A stretch of DNA of 64,000 nt from Neobittarella massiliensis (ex Bilen et al. 2018). Its GTDB lineage: Bacteria; Bacillota; Clostridia; Oscillospirales; Ruminococcaceae. The notes beneath the pieces were generated by a model, which had not been told where the DNA came from, did not search any database, and saw only the letters and a program-made list of their open reading frames with translations. The stretch is taken from the NCBI RefSeq assembly GCF_900289145.1, contig NZ_OKQO01000002.1:124001-188000 (forward strand), read 5' to 3'. The position numbers and the translations under genes are program-made. Numbering within the stretch: the first letter of the stretch is position 1; each line of letters begins with the position of its first letter. Positions 53,711 through 61,522 of the stretch are shown here, in pieces.

Positions 53711-54187
53711 ATGTCGCTTTTGACCATCGTGCTCAGCGCCGCGGCGCTGATCGCCGCAGACCAACTCATCAAGCTGGCCGTTCTGGCCTTTTTGCAGCCG
53801 GTGGGCAGCGTGCCGCTCATCCCCGGTATCTTCTCGCTCACCTATGTCGAGAACCGGGGGGCGGCTTTCGGTATCTTTCAGGGCAACGTGCTGTTTTTAG
53901 TCGTCCTCACCAGCGCCATCATCGTCATCGGCGGCTGGGTGCTCTACAAAAACGTCTTTCAAGATCGGGTCATCAACCGCTGTCTGCTGGTGGTCATGGC
54001 CGGCGGCATCGGCAACCTCATCGACCGGGTATGCCGGGGCTTCGTGGTAGATTATCTGCACTTTTTGCCCTTTGACTTTCCGGTCTTTAACCTGGCCGAT
54101 TGTCTGGTTTGCTGCGGGGTGGCCTGCATGCTCATCTACGTGCTGTTTATCGACCGCACCTTCACCAAAAAGGAGCAGTCCTCGTGA
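53711..54187 (+). CDS. lspA: Lipoprotein signal peptidase
   Basis: A membrane aspartyl protease that removes signal peptides from prolipoproteins. The 158-residue protein has four membrane helices. The catalytic aspartates lie in GNLIDRVCRGFVVDY and FNLADCLVC, and VENRGAAFGIF is conserved. ATG 53711 follows GGGAGG. The next gene starts as GTGA over its stop. The DUF4097 lipoprotein encoded in this window would be one substrate. Confidence 0.97.
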   Translation: MSLLTIVLSAAALIAADQLIKLAVLAFLQPVGSVPLIPGIFSLTYVENRGAAFGIFQGNVLFLVVLTSAIIVIGGWVLYKNVFQDRVINRCLLVVMAGGIGNLIDRVCRGFVVDYLHFLPFDFPVFNLADCLVCCGVACMLIYVLFIDRTFTKKEQSS

Positions 54188-55110
54188 GTGGCACCACACA
54201 TGTCTTTACTGTCTCTGCGCCCGCCCGGCTCGATGTGTTTTTGGCCGCCCAGCCGCCGGTCTCCTCCCGCGCCCAGGCCCAGCGGCTCATCGGCGCTGGC
54301 TGTGTGTCTGTCCAGGGCGCCTGCCAGCAAAATAAAAAGTACCGCCTGCAGCCCGGGCAGCAGGTCGCGCTCGCGCTGCCCGATCGACCGCCCGAGCCCG
54401 AGCTCCTCCCGGCCGATATCCCACTGCACATCCTCTACGAAGATGACTGTCTGGCGGTAGTCGACAAGCCGCGGGGCATGGTCGTGCACCCGGGTGCCGG
54501 CGGCGAGCGCGACACGCTGGCCGCCGCCCTGCTCAGCCGCTATGGGCGCGGGGGGCTGTCGTCGGTAAACGGGCCGCTGCGCCCGGGTATCCTGCACCGC
54601 ATCGACAAAGATACCAGCGGCCTTTTACTGGTGGCCAAGACCGACTGCGCCCACCGCCAGCTGGCGCAGCAGATAGAGGCCCACACCTTCGACCGCGAGT
54701 ACCGGGCCATCTGCCACGGCGGCTTTCAAAGCGATGCCTTCACACTCGAGGGGCAGATCGCCCGCAGCCCCAAAGACCGCAAAAAAATGGCGGTAGTCGG
54801 GGAGGGGGGGCGCTATGCCCGCACCGATGTGCAGGTGCTCGAGCATCTGGGCCCCTACAGCTATTTAAAGCTCAAGCTCTACACCGGCCGCACCCATCAG
54901 ATACGGGTGCAGCTGGCCCACACCGGCCACCCGGTGGCCGGCGATGTGGTCTACGGCCCCAAAAAGCCGGCACTGGGTCTGCAGGGTCAGTGTCTGCACG
55001 CCGCTTTCATCGGCTTTATCCACCCCGGCAGCGGCGCGTATATGGCGTTCGAGAGCCCGCTGCCGCCCTACTTTACCCGGGCGCTGGCACTCTGCCGGGC
55101 CGGCCGCTGA
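54184..55110 (+). CDS. RluD-type 23S rRNA pseudouridine synthase
   Basis: The 308-residue protein has an N-terminal S4 domain (ARLDVFLAAQ; SSRAQAQRLIGAGCVSVQG) and a catalytic domain with KPRGMVVHPGAG, the active-site GILHRIDKDTSGLLLVAKT, and GRTHQIRVQLAHTGHPVAGD. GTG 54184 overlaps the lspA stop and has AAAGGAG about eight bases ahead. The lspA-rluD pair is a conserved Firmicutes arrangement (ylyB type). Confidence 0.95.
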   Translation: MSGTTHVFTVSAPARLDVFLAAQPPVSSRAQAQRLIGAGCVSVQGACQQNKKYRLQPGQQVALALPDRPPEPELLPADIPLHILYEDDCLAVVDKPRGMVVHPGAGGERDTLAAALLSRYGRGGLSSVNGPLRPGILHRIDKDTSGLLLVAKTDCAHRQLAQQIEAHTFDREYRAICHGGFQSDAFTLEGQIARSPKDRKKMAVVGEGGRYARTDVQVLEHLGPYSYLKLKLYTGRTHQIRVQLAHTGHPVAGDVVYGPKKPALGLQGQCLHAAFIGFIHPGSGAYMAFESPLPPYFTRALALCRAGR

Positions 55111-55153
55111 GCCCGTCGGCATACCACCACCATTTGTACAGGAGGACCTCTTT

Positions 55154-55975
55154 ATGGAGCGCAACTTACAGGACTTTATCGTCGTGTCCGATATGGACGG
55201 CACCCTGCTCAAAGCCGGTATCGGCGTACCGGAGGAGAACCGTCGGGCAGTGGCCGATTTTGCCGCCGCCGGCGGCCGTTTCACCATCGCCACCGGGCGG
55301 CACCACCCCTCGGCGCTGCGCTACCTCTCCCAGGTAGATATCTCGGCCCCGGCCATCCTCAACAACGGCGCGCTCATCTACGACTACGCCGCCGACCGAC
55401 CGCTGCGCGAGCGCTTTTTGCCCCAGCCGGCGGCCCGCCAGGTGTTGGCGGCGGCCATCGCCGCTTTTGGCGGTATCGGGGCCGAGATCATGTGTGAAAA
55501 AAAGATTTACGTGGTCAAAAACAATGCGATTACCCATAGACATACAAGCGTAGATAGATTAAAATATATAGTAACGGATGTAGAGAATATCCCCCAGAAC
55601 TGGTATAAGATTCTGTTTTGTCTGCCGCCGGCCCAGGTGCAGCCGCTCTGCGATCACCTGCAGGCCCAAAACATCCCCGGCGTGTACTATGTGCGTACCG
55701 GCGAGGACTACCTCGAGGTGATGGCCGAAGGGGTGGATAAAGGAGAGGCACTGCACGACCTGGCCGGTCTGCTGGGCCTGGGTCAAGACGGCACCATCGC
55801 CATCGGGGACTACTACAACGACCTGCAGATGCTGCGGGCCGCGCATTTTTCCGTCGCCATGCAAGAGGCCCCCGACGACATTAAGGTCGAGGCCGACATG
55901 GTGACCGGCCCCTGTCTCGAGGGGGGCGTAGCCCAGTTTTTGAGCTATCTGCAGCGCAACTACACCCAGCTGTAA
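55154..55975 (+). CDS. Cof-type HAD-IIB phosphatase
   Basis: A sugar- or nucleotide-phosphate hydrolase of unknown substrate. The 273-residue protein has HAD motif I VVSDMDGTLL, motif II in TIATGRHHPSAL, the type IIB cap, the conserved Lys in GVDKGEAL and motif III/IV AIGDYYNDLQML. ATG 55154 follows GGAGG. The cap region at about 55,495-55,620 is conspicuously AT-rich compared with the rest of the gene. Confidence 0.93.
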   Translation: MERNLQDFIVVSDMDGTLLKAGIGVPEENRRAVADFAAAGGRFTIATGRHHPSALRYLSQVDISAPAILNNGALIYDYAADRPLRERFLPQPAARQVLAAAIAAFGGIGAEIMCEKKIYVVKNNAITHRHTSVDRLKYIVTDVENIPQNWYKILFCLPPAQVQPLCDHLQAQNIPGVYYVRTGEDYLEVMAEGVDKGEALHDLAGLLGLGQDGTIAIGDYYNDLQMLRAAHFSVAMQEAPDDIKVEADMVTGPCLEGGVAQFLSYLQRNYTQL

Positions 55976-56032
55976 ATCAGGTCGATTCGCCGCCCTGCGG
56001 CGTTTTTGCACAAAATATTAGGAGGTAAAGTT

Positions 56033-56878
56033 ATGGACCAGGCAACAAAAAAGCAACTTGCCGCTACCGCATGTAAAGTGCGTATGGGTGCCATCGAGGC
56101 GGTTTACAACGCAAAATCGGGTCATCCGGGTGGCTCTCTTTCTATCGCGGATACAATGACATATCTCTATTTTAAAGAGATGAACATCGATCCCCAGAAC
56201 CCCAAGATGGAGGATCGCGACCGCTTAGTGCTCTCCAAGGGCCACACCGCTCCGGCTCTGTACTCTGCACTGGCCAACCGCGGCTACTTCCCCCTCGAGG
56301 AGCTCAAAAAGCTCAGAAAGCCCCACGCGATGCTGCAGGGCCACCCCGACATGAAGGGCACCCCCGGTGTGGACATGTCCTCCGGCTCGCTGGGTCAGGG
56401 GCTGTCGGTTGCCTGCGGTATGGCTCTGTCGGCTAAAATGTCGGGCAAAGACTACCGTGTATACGCCATCTGCGGCGACGGTGAGATCCAGGAGGGCCAG
56501 ATCTGGGAGGCCGCCATGTTTGCCGGTGCCAAGGGGCTGACCAACTTAACGGTCGTGGTCGACAACAACAACCTGCAGATCGACGGCACCGTCGAGGAAG
56601 TCTGCTCGCCTTACCCCATCGGCGCCAAATTTGCCGCCTTTAACTGGCATGTCATCGAGATCGACGGCCACGACTTCGACCAGATCGAGGCCGCCTTTGC
56701 CGAGGCCAGAGCCGTCACCGACAAGCCCGTCGCCATCGTTCAGAAGAGCGTCAAGGGCAAAGGCGTCTCCTATATGGAGAACAATGTCTCCTGGCACGGT
56801 GCCGCCCCCAACGACGAGCAGTACGAGATCGCGATGAAAGAGCTGGGCGCTGTCCTGGCAGAACTGGAGGTGCAGTAA
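56033..56878 (+). CDS. Transketolase, N-terminal (TPP-binding) subunit
   Basis: Half of the split transketolase common in Clostridia; the pair transfers two-carbon units in the non-oxidative pentose-phosphate pathway. The 281-residue subunit has AKSGHPGGSLSIADT, SKGHTAPALYS, SGSLGQGLSVACGMA and the TPP-binding CGDGEIQEGQIWEA to VVDNNNLQIDG. ATG 56033 follows AGGAGG. The second subunit starts one base after its stop. Confidence 0.96.
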   Translation: MDQATKKQLAATACKVRMGAIEAVYNAKSGHPGGSLSIADTMTYLYFKEMNIDPQNPKMEDRDRLVLSKGHTAPALYSALANRGYFPLEELKKLRKPHAMLQGHPDMKGTPGVDMSSGSLGQGLSVACGMALSAKMSGKDYRVYAICGDGEIQEGQIWEAAMFAGAKGLTNLTVVVDNNNLQIDGTVEEVCSPYPIGAKFAAFNWHVIEIDGHDFDQIEAAFAEARAVTDKPVAIVQKSVKGKGVSYMENNVSWHGAAPNDEQYEIAMKELGAVLAELEVQ

Positions 56879-56879
56879 C

Positions 56880-57827
56880 ATGGCAGATGTAGTGAAAAAG
56901 GCTACGCGCGAGAGCTATGGCGAGGCCCTGAGAGACCTGGCCGAGAAGTACCCCGAGGTCGTTGTATTAGACGCAGATTTGGCTGCCGCCACCAAGACCG
57001 GCACCTTTAAAAAAGCTTATCCCGACCGCTTTATCGACTGCGGCATCGCCGAGGCCAACATGATCGGCATCGCCGCCGGTCTGGCCACCACCGGCAAGGT
57101 CCCGTTTGCCAGTACCTTTGCTATGTTTGCAGCCGGCCGCGCTTACGAGCAGGTCCGCAACGCCGTGGGCTACCCCCACCTCAACGTGAAGATCGGCGCC
57201 ACCCATGCCGGTATCACCGTGGGCGAAGACGGTGCCACTCACCAGTGCAACGAGGATATCGCCCTCATGCGCACCATCCCCGGTATGGTGGTCATCAACC
57301 CCGCCGACGATATCGAGGCCAAAGCCGCTGTCGAGGCCGCTATCAACTACTACGGTCCGGTCTACCTGCGTTTTGGCCGTCTGGCCGCCCCGGTCATCAA
57401 CACCGGTGCCGACTATAAATTCGAGATCGGCAAAGGCATCCAGCTGGCCGACGGCAGCGATGTGACCATCGTCGCCACCGGTCTCATGGTATCCGAGGCT
57501 CTCGAGGCTGCCGAGCTGTTAAAAGCCGACGGCATCAGCGCCCGGGTCATCAACATCCACACCATCAAGCCCATCGACCGCGACATCATCGTCAAGGCCG
57601 CCAAAGAGACCGGCGCCATCGTCACCGCCGAGGAGCACAGCGTCATCGGCGGACTGGGCTCGGCCGTGTCCGAGGTCGTCACCGAGGAGTGCCCGGTACC
57701 GGTCGTCAAGCTGGGTATCTACGACAAATTCGGCATGTCCGGCCCCGCCGCCGAGCTGCTGGATATCTTTGGCCTGCGCGCTGCCAACATCGTCGACAAG
57801 GTCAAAGAGGCTATTGCCAAAAAGTAA
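56880..57827 (+). CDS. Transketolase, C-terminal subunit
   Basis: The second half of the split enzyme, 315 residues, with the pyrimidine-binding domain (VVLDADLAAATKTGTFKKA; DCGIAEANMIGIAAGLA; HAGITVGEDGATHQ) and the C-terminal transketolase domain (TVEEH-like VTAEEHSVIGGLGSAVSE). ATG 56880 lies one base after the first subunit's stop, so the two are translationally linked. Confidence 0.96.
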   Translation: MADVVKKATRESYGEALRDLAEKYPEVVVLDADLAAATKTGTFKKAYPDRFIDCGIAEANMIGIAAGLATTGKVPFASTFAMFAAGRAYEQVRNAVGYPHLNVKIGATHAGITVGEDGATHQCNEDIALMRTIPGMVVINPADDIEAKAAVEAAINYYGPVYLRFGRLAAPVINTGADYKFEIGKGIQLADGSDVTIVATGLMVSEALEAAELLKADGISARVINIHTIKPIDRDIIVKAAKETGAIVTAEEHSVIGGLGSAVSEVVTEECPVPVVKLGIYDKFGMSGPAAELLDIFGLRAANIVDKVKEAIAKK

Positions 57828-57841
57828 TTTTACTTCCTTCA

Positions 57842-57880
57842 AAAAAGGGCAGGTTCCCCGTCGGGGAGCCCGCCCTTTTT
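57842..57880 (+). terminator. Terminator after transketolase genes
   Basis: A nearly perfect 18-bp stem (57842-57859 with 57863-57880), three-base loop, ending in five T residues plus ATTT. Confidence 0.9.
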
Positions 57881-57882
57881 AT

Positions 57883-57912
57883 TTGACGGGGCCGGTGCTT
57901 TTGTGCTACTGT
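57883..57912 (+). promoter_or_regulatory. Promoter of the DUF2812 gene
   Basis: TTGACG (57883-57888), 18-base spacer ending in TGC, TACTGT (57907-57912); an extended −10 promoter. Confidence 0.5.
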
Positions 57913-57972
57913 AAAAGGTGTTATAGTTCCGGTAATGGCCGGTGATCTCGGCAGCAAAAGGAGCAAGTGATA

Positions 57973-58536
57973 TTGAACAGCAAAAAAGTGATCCCCTCCG
58001 GCAGCTTTCAGCCCGGCAAATTGCCCGCCGAAGGGGCAGATGACGAGATGGAGATGCTGGCCTACTATGCCGCTCAGGGCTGGCACCTGCGCGGCTTTGG
58101 CGACCGCGGCTTCGTGCTCGAGCAGGGCCAGCCGCTAAACTGTGTGTACTGCTACGATGTGGCGCGCCCCCGCGCCGCCGACATGAGCGACTACGTCTCC
58201 GGCTTTGCCCGCTCTGGCTGGGCGTACGTGGCCTCCTGCGGCGAGGGCTGCCACTTTTTCAGGGCCGCTGCCGGTACGCCGCCCCGCCCAAACGAGTCCC
58301 AGCCCCAGCCGGCGGTCGGGGCGGTCATCGATCGCGCCGCCTACAAAAAGTCGGGCCTGCGCACATTGGTGCTGGCCGTGCTGGCGCTGCTGTTGTCCTT
58401 TGTGTTCCAGTACTTTCGGTGGACGGCCCTGCGCTTTGGCGCGCTGGCGCTGGGCATTTTGCTCCTGTTTATGGGCGGCACATACTTTATCACCCTCTAC
58501 GCCGCTAAAAAAGGGGACCGCCAGCCGCCAAAATAG
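57973..58536 (+). CDS. DUF2812-type membrane protein
   Basis: The 187-residue protein has an N-terminal DUF2812 domain (EMEMLAYYAAQGWHLRGFG, CVYCYDVA, FARSGWAYVASCGEGCHFF) and two C-terminal membrane helices (RTLVLAVLALLLSFVFQYF; RFGALALGILLLFMGGTYF). DUF2812 proteins are often encoded next to PadR regulators; none is adjacent here. TTG 57973 is preferred to GTG 57967 because AAAGGAG is nine bases from it and only three from GTG. The function is unknown. Confidence 0.8.
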   Translation: MNSKKVIPSGSFQPGKLPAEGADDEMEMLAYYAAQGWHLRGFGDRGFVLEQGQPLNCVYCYDVARPRAADMSDYVSGFARSGWAYVASCGEGCHFFRAAAGTPPRPNESQPQPAVGAVIDRAAYKKSGLRTLVLAVLALLLSFVFQYFRWTALRFGALALGILLLFMGGTYFITLYAAKKGDRQPPK

Positions 58537-58638
58537 GTACGCGGCGCCCATGCAGGCCATACTTATAAAGAGAGCGGCCACAGCACCTGCGGCGGGGACC
58601 TGCCCGGCATAACAGGTGCCGATCGGCCGAAAAATGCT

Positions 58639-58653
58639 CGAATTTACAATTCG
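58639..58653. promoter_or_regulatory. Small dyad upstream of thioredoxin-like gene
   Basis: CGAATT-TAC-AATTCG is a perfect 6-3-6 dyad about 28 bases before the GTG start. It may be an operator or a short hairpin. Confidence 0.3.
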
Positions 58654-58680
58654 TTTACATTTTGAGGGGAGGAATTTTCG

Positions 58681-58947
58681 GTGGCAAGACCGGTAAAAAT
58701 GATGTATTTAGAGAGTTGTCCCTACTGCCAGCAGGCCTTTTCTATGGTGGAGCAGCTGGTGGCCCAGCACCCGGAGTACGGCCAGGTCGAGATCGAGACG
58801 GTAGAGGAGAGCCGCGAGCCCGAAAAGACAAAAGGCCTCAACTACTGGTATGTACCCACCTATTTTGTGGGGAATGAAAAGGTGCTCGAAGGCGTCCCCA
58901 CACTGGAAAAGGTGGAGCAGGTGTTCATCCGCGCGCTGCAGTCCTAA
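58681..58947 (+). CDS. Small thioredoxin/glutaredoxin-fold protein (CPYC)
   Basis: This 88-residue protein has the active-site CPYC at residues 13-16 (MYLESCPYCQQAF) and a cis-Pro segment YVPTYFVGNEKVLEG, as in glutaredoxin- or thioredoxin-like reductases. Its exact partner is unknown. GTG 58681 follows GAGGGGAGG. The acetyltransferase gene starts 50 bases downstream and is probably cotranscribed. Confidence 0.85.
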   Translation: MARPVKMMYLESCPYCQQAFSMVEQLVAQHPEYGQVEIETVEESREPEKTKGLNYWYVPTYFVGNEKVLEGVPTLEKVEQVFIRALQS

Positions 58948-58996
58948 ATACCTGGCAGCAACCGTAAATAAGTCAAAAAGAGGGGAGAGACGGCTT

Positions 58997-59509
58997 TTGG
59001 AGATCGTCCGGGTAACAGAAAAAAACTATGCCCAGTTCAGCGATATGCTGTTCGAGCGCGCCAACGGCCGCCCCCGCACCGAGGAGGAGCGCCGCACCGC
59101 AGACCGCCAGGACCGGCGCACCCAGTTGGCTCAGCTGCAGTATCCCGGCTGCTGGGTATACGCCGCCTGTGAGGACCAGCGGATGATCGGCTGGTGCACG
59201 CTGCTCTTTTTGCCCAAGCTGGGGCGCTATCAGGGCCGGGGCAGCCTGTTTGTCGACGAGCTGTGGGTGCGCCCCAACAACCGCCGCCAAGGCGTAGCCA
59301 GCGCACTGCTCAAAAAAGCCGAGCAGCGGGCAAAAAAACAGGGCTGCTGTGACCTGCGCTTGCTGGTAGCCGGTTACAACAGCCCGGCGCAGGCTCTGTA
59401 CCAAAAGTGCGGTTACCGCGATCAGGCTGCCGCCCGCTACCTGCAAAAAAGCTGTGCGCCCAGTCCTTTTGGTACCCCCGGCGACAGCTCGCCGCCCGCT
59501 CAGCTTTAG
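58997..59509 (+). CDS. GNAT-family N-acetyltransferase
   Basis: This 170-residue protein carries the acetyl-CoA motif (LFVDELWVRPNNRRQGVASA), with RRQGVA as motif A, and the closing strand/helix AGYNSPAQALYQKCGY. The acceptor substrate is unknown. TTG 58997 is about eight bases from AGGGGAGA. A strong terminator follows 70 bases downstream. Confidence 0.88.
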   Translation: MEIVRVTEKNYAQFSDMLFERANGRPRTEEERRTADRQDRRTQLAQLQYPGCWVYAACEDQRMIGWCTLLFLPKLGRYQGRGSLFVDELWVRPNNRRQGVASALLKKAEQRAKKQGCCDLRLLVAGYNSPAQALYQKCGYRDQAAARYLQKSCAPSPFGTPGDSSPPAQL

Positions 59510-59581
59510 CGGGTCGGCACAGTGGGGCTCTGGCGCCATGATAGGCCGCCCTGGTCATAACTACACAAACTACACGAGCGC

Positions 59582-59631
59582 AAAAAAGCGCTGCCACCCC
59601 CCATTTTACGGGGGAGCGGCAGCGCTTTTTT
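59582..59631. terminator. Bidirectional terminator between GNAT gene and yjbQ
   Basis: A long stem (AAAAAAGCGCTGCC...CCCC with GGGG...GGCAGCGCTTTTTT) with a small bulge and loop ATTTTAC; A6 and T6 flanks serve both converging genes. Confidence 0.9.
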
Positions 59632-59635
59632 CTTC

Positions 59636-60034
59636 TTATCCCTCCAGCACCTTTATGTAGTAGGTGCGGTGGCGCGGGCCGTCGAATTCGCAAAAATAGA
59701 TATCCTGCCAAACACCTAAAATGGGCTTACCGCCGGTAATGATGACCGAGAGCGAAGCCGATACCAGGCTCGACTTCATGTGTGCGTCGGAGTTCTCCTC
59801 GGCGTGGCGGTACTGGGGCAGGTTGGGGAAGGTGTGGTCCAGCCCGTACTCCAGGTCGTGCAGCACGTCCGGGTCGGCATTTTCGTTGATGGTGATGCCG
59901 GCCGTGGTGTGCGGGGTAAAGATCACCGCCACCCCCTCCTGTACACCGCTCTCGCCAATGGCCCGGCGCACCGTGGCGGTGATGTCGTGAAAGCTGTGCC
60001 GCCCGGTGGGCAGCTGGTACTTTTGCAAAAACAT
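59636..60034 (-). CDS. yjbQ: YjbQ-family (UPF0047) protein
   Basis: The 132-residue protein belongs to the YjbQ family, for which a weak secondary thiamine-phosphate synthase activity has been described; the true role is unclear. Conserved residues are in VAVIFTPHTTAGITINENAD, the His-rich HTFPNLPQYRHAEENSDAH and ILGVWQDIYFCEFDGPR. ATG 60034 is preceded by GAGGAGG. Confidence 0.93.
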   Translation of the reverse strand: MFLQKYQLPTGRHSFHDITATVRRAIGESGVQEGVAVIFTPHTTAGITINENADPDVLHDLEYGLDHTFPNLPQYRHAEENSDAHMKSSLVSASLSVIITGGKPILGVWQDIYFCEFDGPRHRTYYIKVLEG

Positions 60035-60122
60035 CTGTGTTCCTCCTCTGCTTATAGCGCTGTCTATTTGCCCCCAACTGTGCTACACTGGTACTAGCCG
60101 ATCATAATGAGGGGGGACAGGC

Positions 60123-60449
60123 GTGAAATTACCCGGAGAGACCAGGCAGATCCGCCTGTTTTTGTCGCTCGTACTCATTATAGCCGGGGCACTGCTCATC
60201 TGGCAAGGGGCGCGTCTCAAGTCGGTGCCCCCCAGCACCCAGCTGCAAGATGGCCGCGGGCGCCTCAACATCAATGTGGCCACGCGCGAACAGCTCCTGG
60301 AAGTAGATATCTTTTACCCCCAACTGGTCGACTCGGCGCTCTCCCTGCGTCAAAAGCGCGGCTATTTCAGAAAAGAAGATGACCTCTTGCAGATCTATGG
60401 TGTCGACACCGAAAGCCTCCCCGTCGTGTTACAGTATATTTTTTACTAA
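60123..60449 (+). CDS. Membrane-anchored helix-hairpin-helix protein (ComEA/GspK-like fragment fold)
   Basis: This 108-residue protein has one N-terminal membrane helix (residues about 11-28: RLFLSLVLIIAGALLIWQGA) and an extracytoplasmic helix-hairpin-helix of the type in ComEA and type II secretion GspK (LNINVATREQLLEV, then LSLRQKRGYFRKEDDLLQI). It is shorter than ComEA and lacks the SLBB-type linker domain. GTG 60123 follows GAGGGGGG. DNA binding outside the membrane is possible but not proven; no other competence gene is in the window. Confidence 0.7.
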   Translation: MKLPGETRQIRLFLSLVLIIAGALLIWQGARLKSVPPSTQLQDGRGRLNINVATREQLLEVDIFYPQLVDSALSLRQKRGYFRKEDDLLQIYGVDTESLPVVLQYIFY

Positions 60450-60539
60450 AAACCATTCGTTTTACACAACAAATAGCAGCGCGTACAGCAAAAACTGTGT
60501 GAGATTTTCCAATATCCGGCGATAGATCAAAAAAATCTG

Positions 60540-60567
60540 TTGACAAACGAAATCACTGCGCTATAAT
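60540..60567 (+). promoter_or_regulatory. Promoter of the T-box leader
   Basis: Consensus TTGACA (60540-60545), 16-base spacer, TATAAT (60562-60567). The transcript would begin near 60574, just before stem I. Confidence 0.85.
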
Positions 60568-60577
60568 AAACACAACG

Positions 60578-60846
60578 ACAGTGACGGAGAGGGGTCGCTC
60601 CCAAGCCTCCTTACAGAGAGCCGGTGGTTGGTGAAAACCGGCAGGTGGTAAAGCGATCAGTCGCTCCCGAGTTGGAGGGCAGAACACTGCTTTGGCGGCC
60701 AGTAAGTCACTCCCGAATGGACCGCGTTAGGGGTCCGGGGTTTGTTGGAACCCTGCTAAGTGGCACGCTATACGTGCAATTTGGGTGGTACCGCGGGTAG
60801 TAATTGTATTTACGGCTCGTCCCTTTTGAGGGACGGGTCTTTTTTT
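60578..60846 (+). promoter_or_regulatory. T-box riboswitch with intrinsic terminator
   Basis: The conserved T-box motif TTGGGTGGTACCGCGGG lies at 60781-60797. Stem I begins at 60578; its distal part ACAGAGAGCCGGTGGTTGG (60613-60631) is typical. The antiterminator bulge TGGT has T at the variable position, which would pair with a tRNA carrying discriminator A. By alignment with known leaders (codon followed by purine-C-TCC-GAG) the best specifier is GUC (Val) at 60660-60662; this is inference. The terminator stem 60814-60823 with 60830-60839 and loop TTTTGA precedes seven T residues. Uncharged tRNA would therefore switch on the downstream XRE-cupin, M20 and acyl-CoA synthetase genes. Confidence 0.9.
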
Positions 60847-60876
60847 GTTGCTAAGTTCGATTGGGAGGTCGCAAGT

Positions 60877-61458
60877 ATGGACAGCAAGATCGCAGAGATC
60901 GCAATGCGCATCCGGGTGATGCGCGAGATTTTGGGGATCACCATCGAGGAGATGGCCCAAAAGACCGGCAAAACAGCCGTTGAATATGCCCGGCTGGAGG
61001 ATGGGGAGGAGGACTTCGCCGTCACCTTCCTCAACAAATGCGCCGACATCTTTGGGGTAGATGTCATCGAGCTGCTCACCGGCGAGCGCCCCAAACTCAA
61101 CATCTACACCATCGTCCGGCGCGATAAAGGGCTGCCTATCGAGCGCCGCAGCGGTTTTGAGTACCTGCACAAGGCACACCTGTTCCGCTCCAAGCTCTCA
61201 GAGCCGCTCTACGTCACCGCCCCCTACGAGGAGGGGACCGAAGACGGCCCCATCTCCATGTCGACCCACAAGGGCCAGGAGTTCGATTTCGTGCTCAAGG
61301 GCTCGCTCAAAGTCGAGGTGGACGGCCACACCACTATTCTCAATGAGGGGGACAGCATCTACTACGACTCCAGTTACCCCCATGGGATGATCGCCGTCGG
61401 CGGACAGGATTGCACCTTCCTGGCCATCGTCATCCACGGCGGCAGCGGAGAAAAATAG
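60877..61458 (+). CDS. XRE-cupin transcriptional regulator
   Basis: The 193-residue regulator has an N-terminal XRE HTH (RIRVMREILGITIEEMAQKT; AVEYARLEDGEEDF) and a C-terminal cupin ligand domain (QEFDFVLKGSLKVEVDG; LNEGDSIYYDSSYPHGM) of the type that senses small metabolites. ATG 60877 follows GGGAGG and comes 30 bases after the T-box terminator T-run. It probably regulates the catabolic or acyl-activating genes behind it (inference). Confidence 0.93.
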   Translation: MDSKIAEIAMRIRVMREILGITIEEMAQKTGKTAVEYARLEDGEEDFAVTFLNKCADIFGVDVIELLTGERPKLNIYTIVRRDKGLPIERRSGFEYLHKAHLFRSKLSEPLYVTAPYEEGTEDGPISMSTHKGQEFDFVLKGSLKVEVDGHTTILNEGDSIYYDSSYPHGMIAVGGQDCTFLAIVIHGGSGEK

Positions 61459-61522
61459 GAGACCAGATAATCCATAGTTCCACACACCAGTATCAGTAGA
61501 GAGTAGAGAGAGGAAGAGTATA

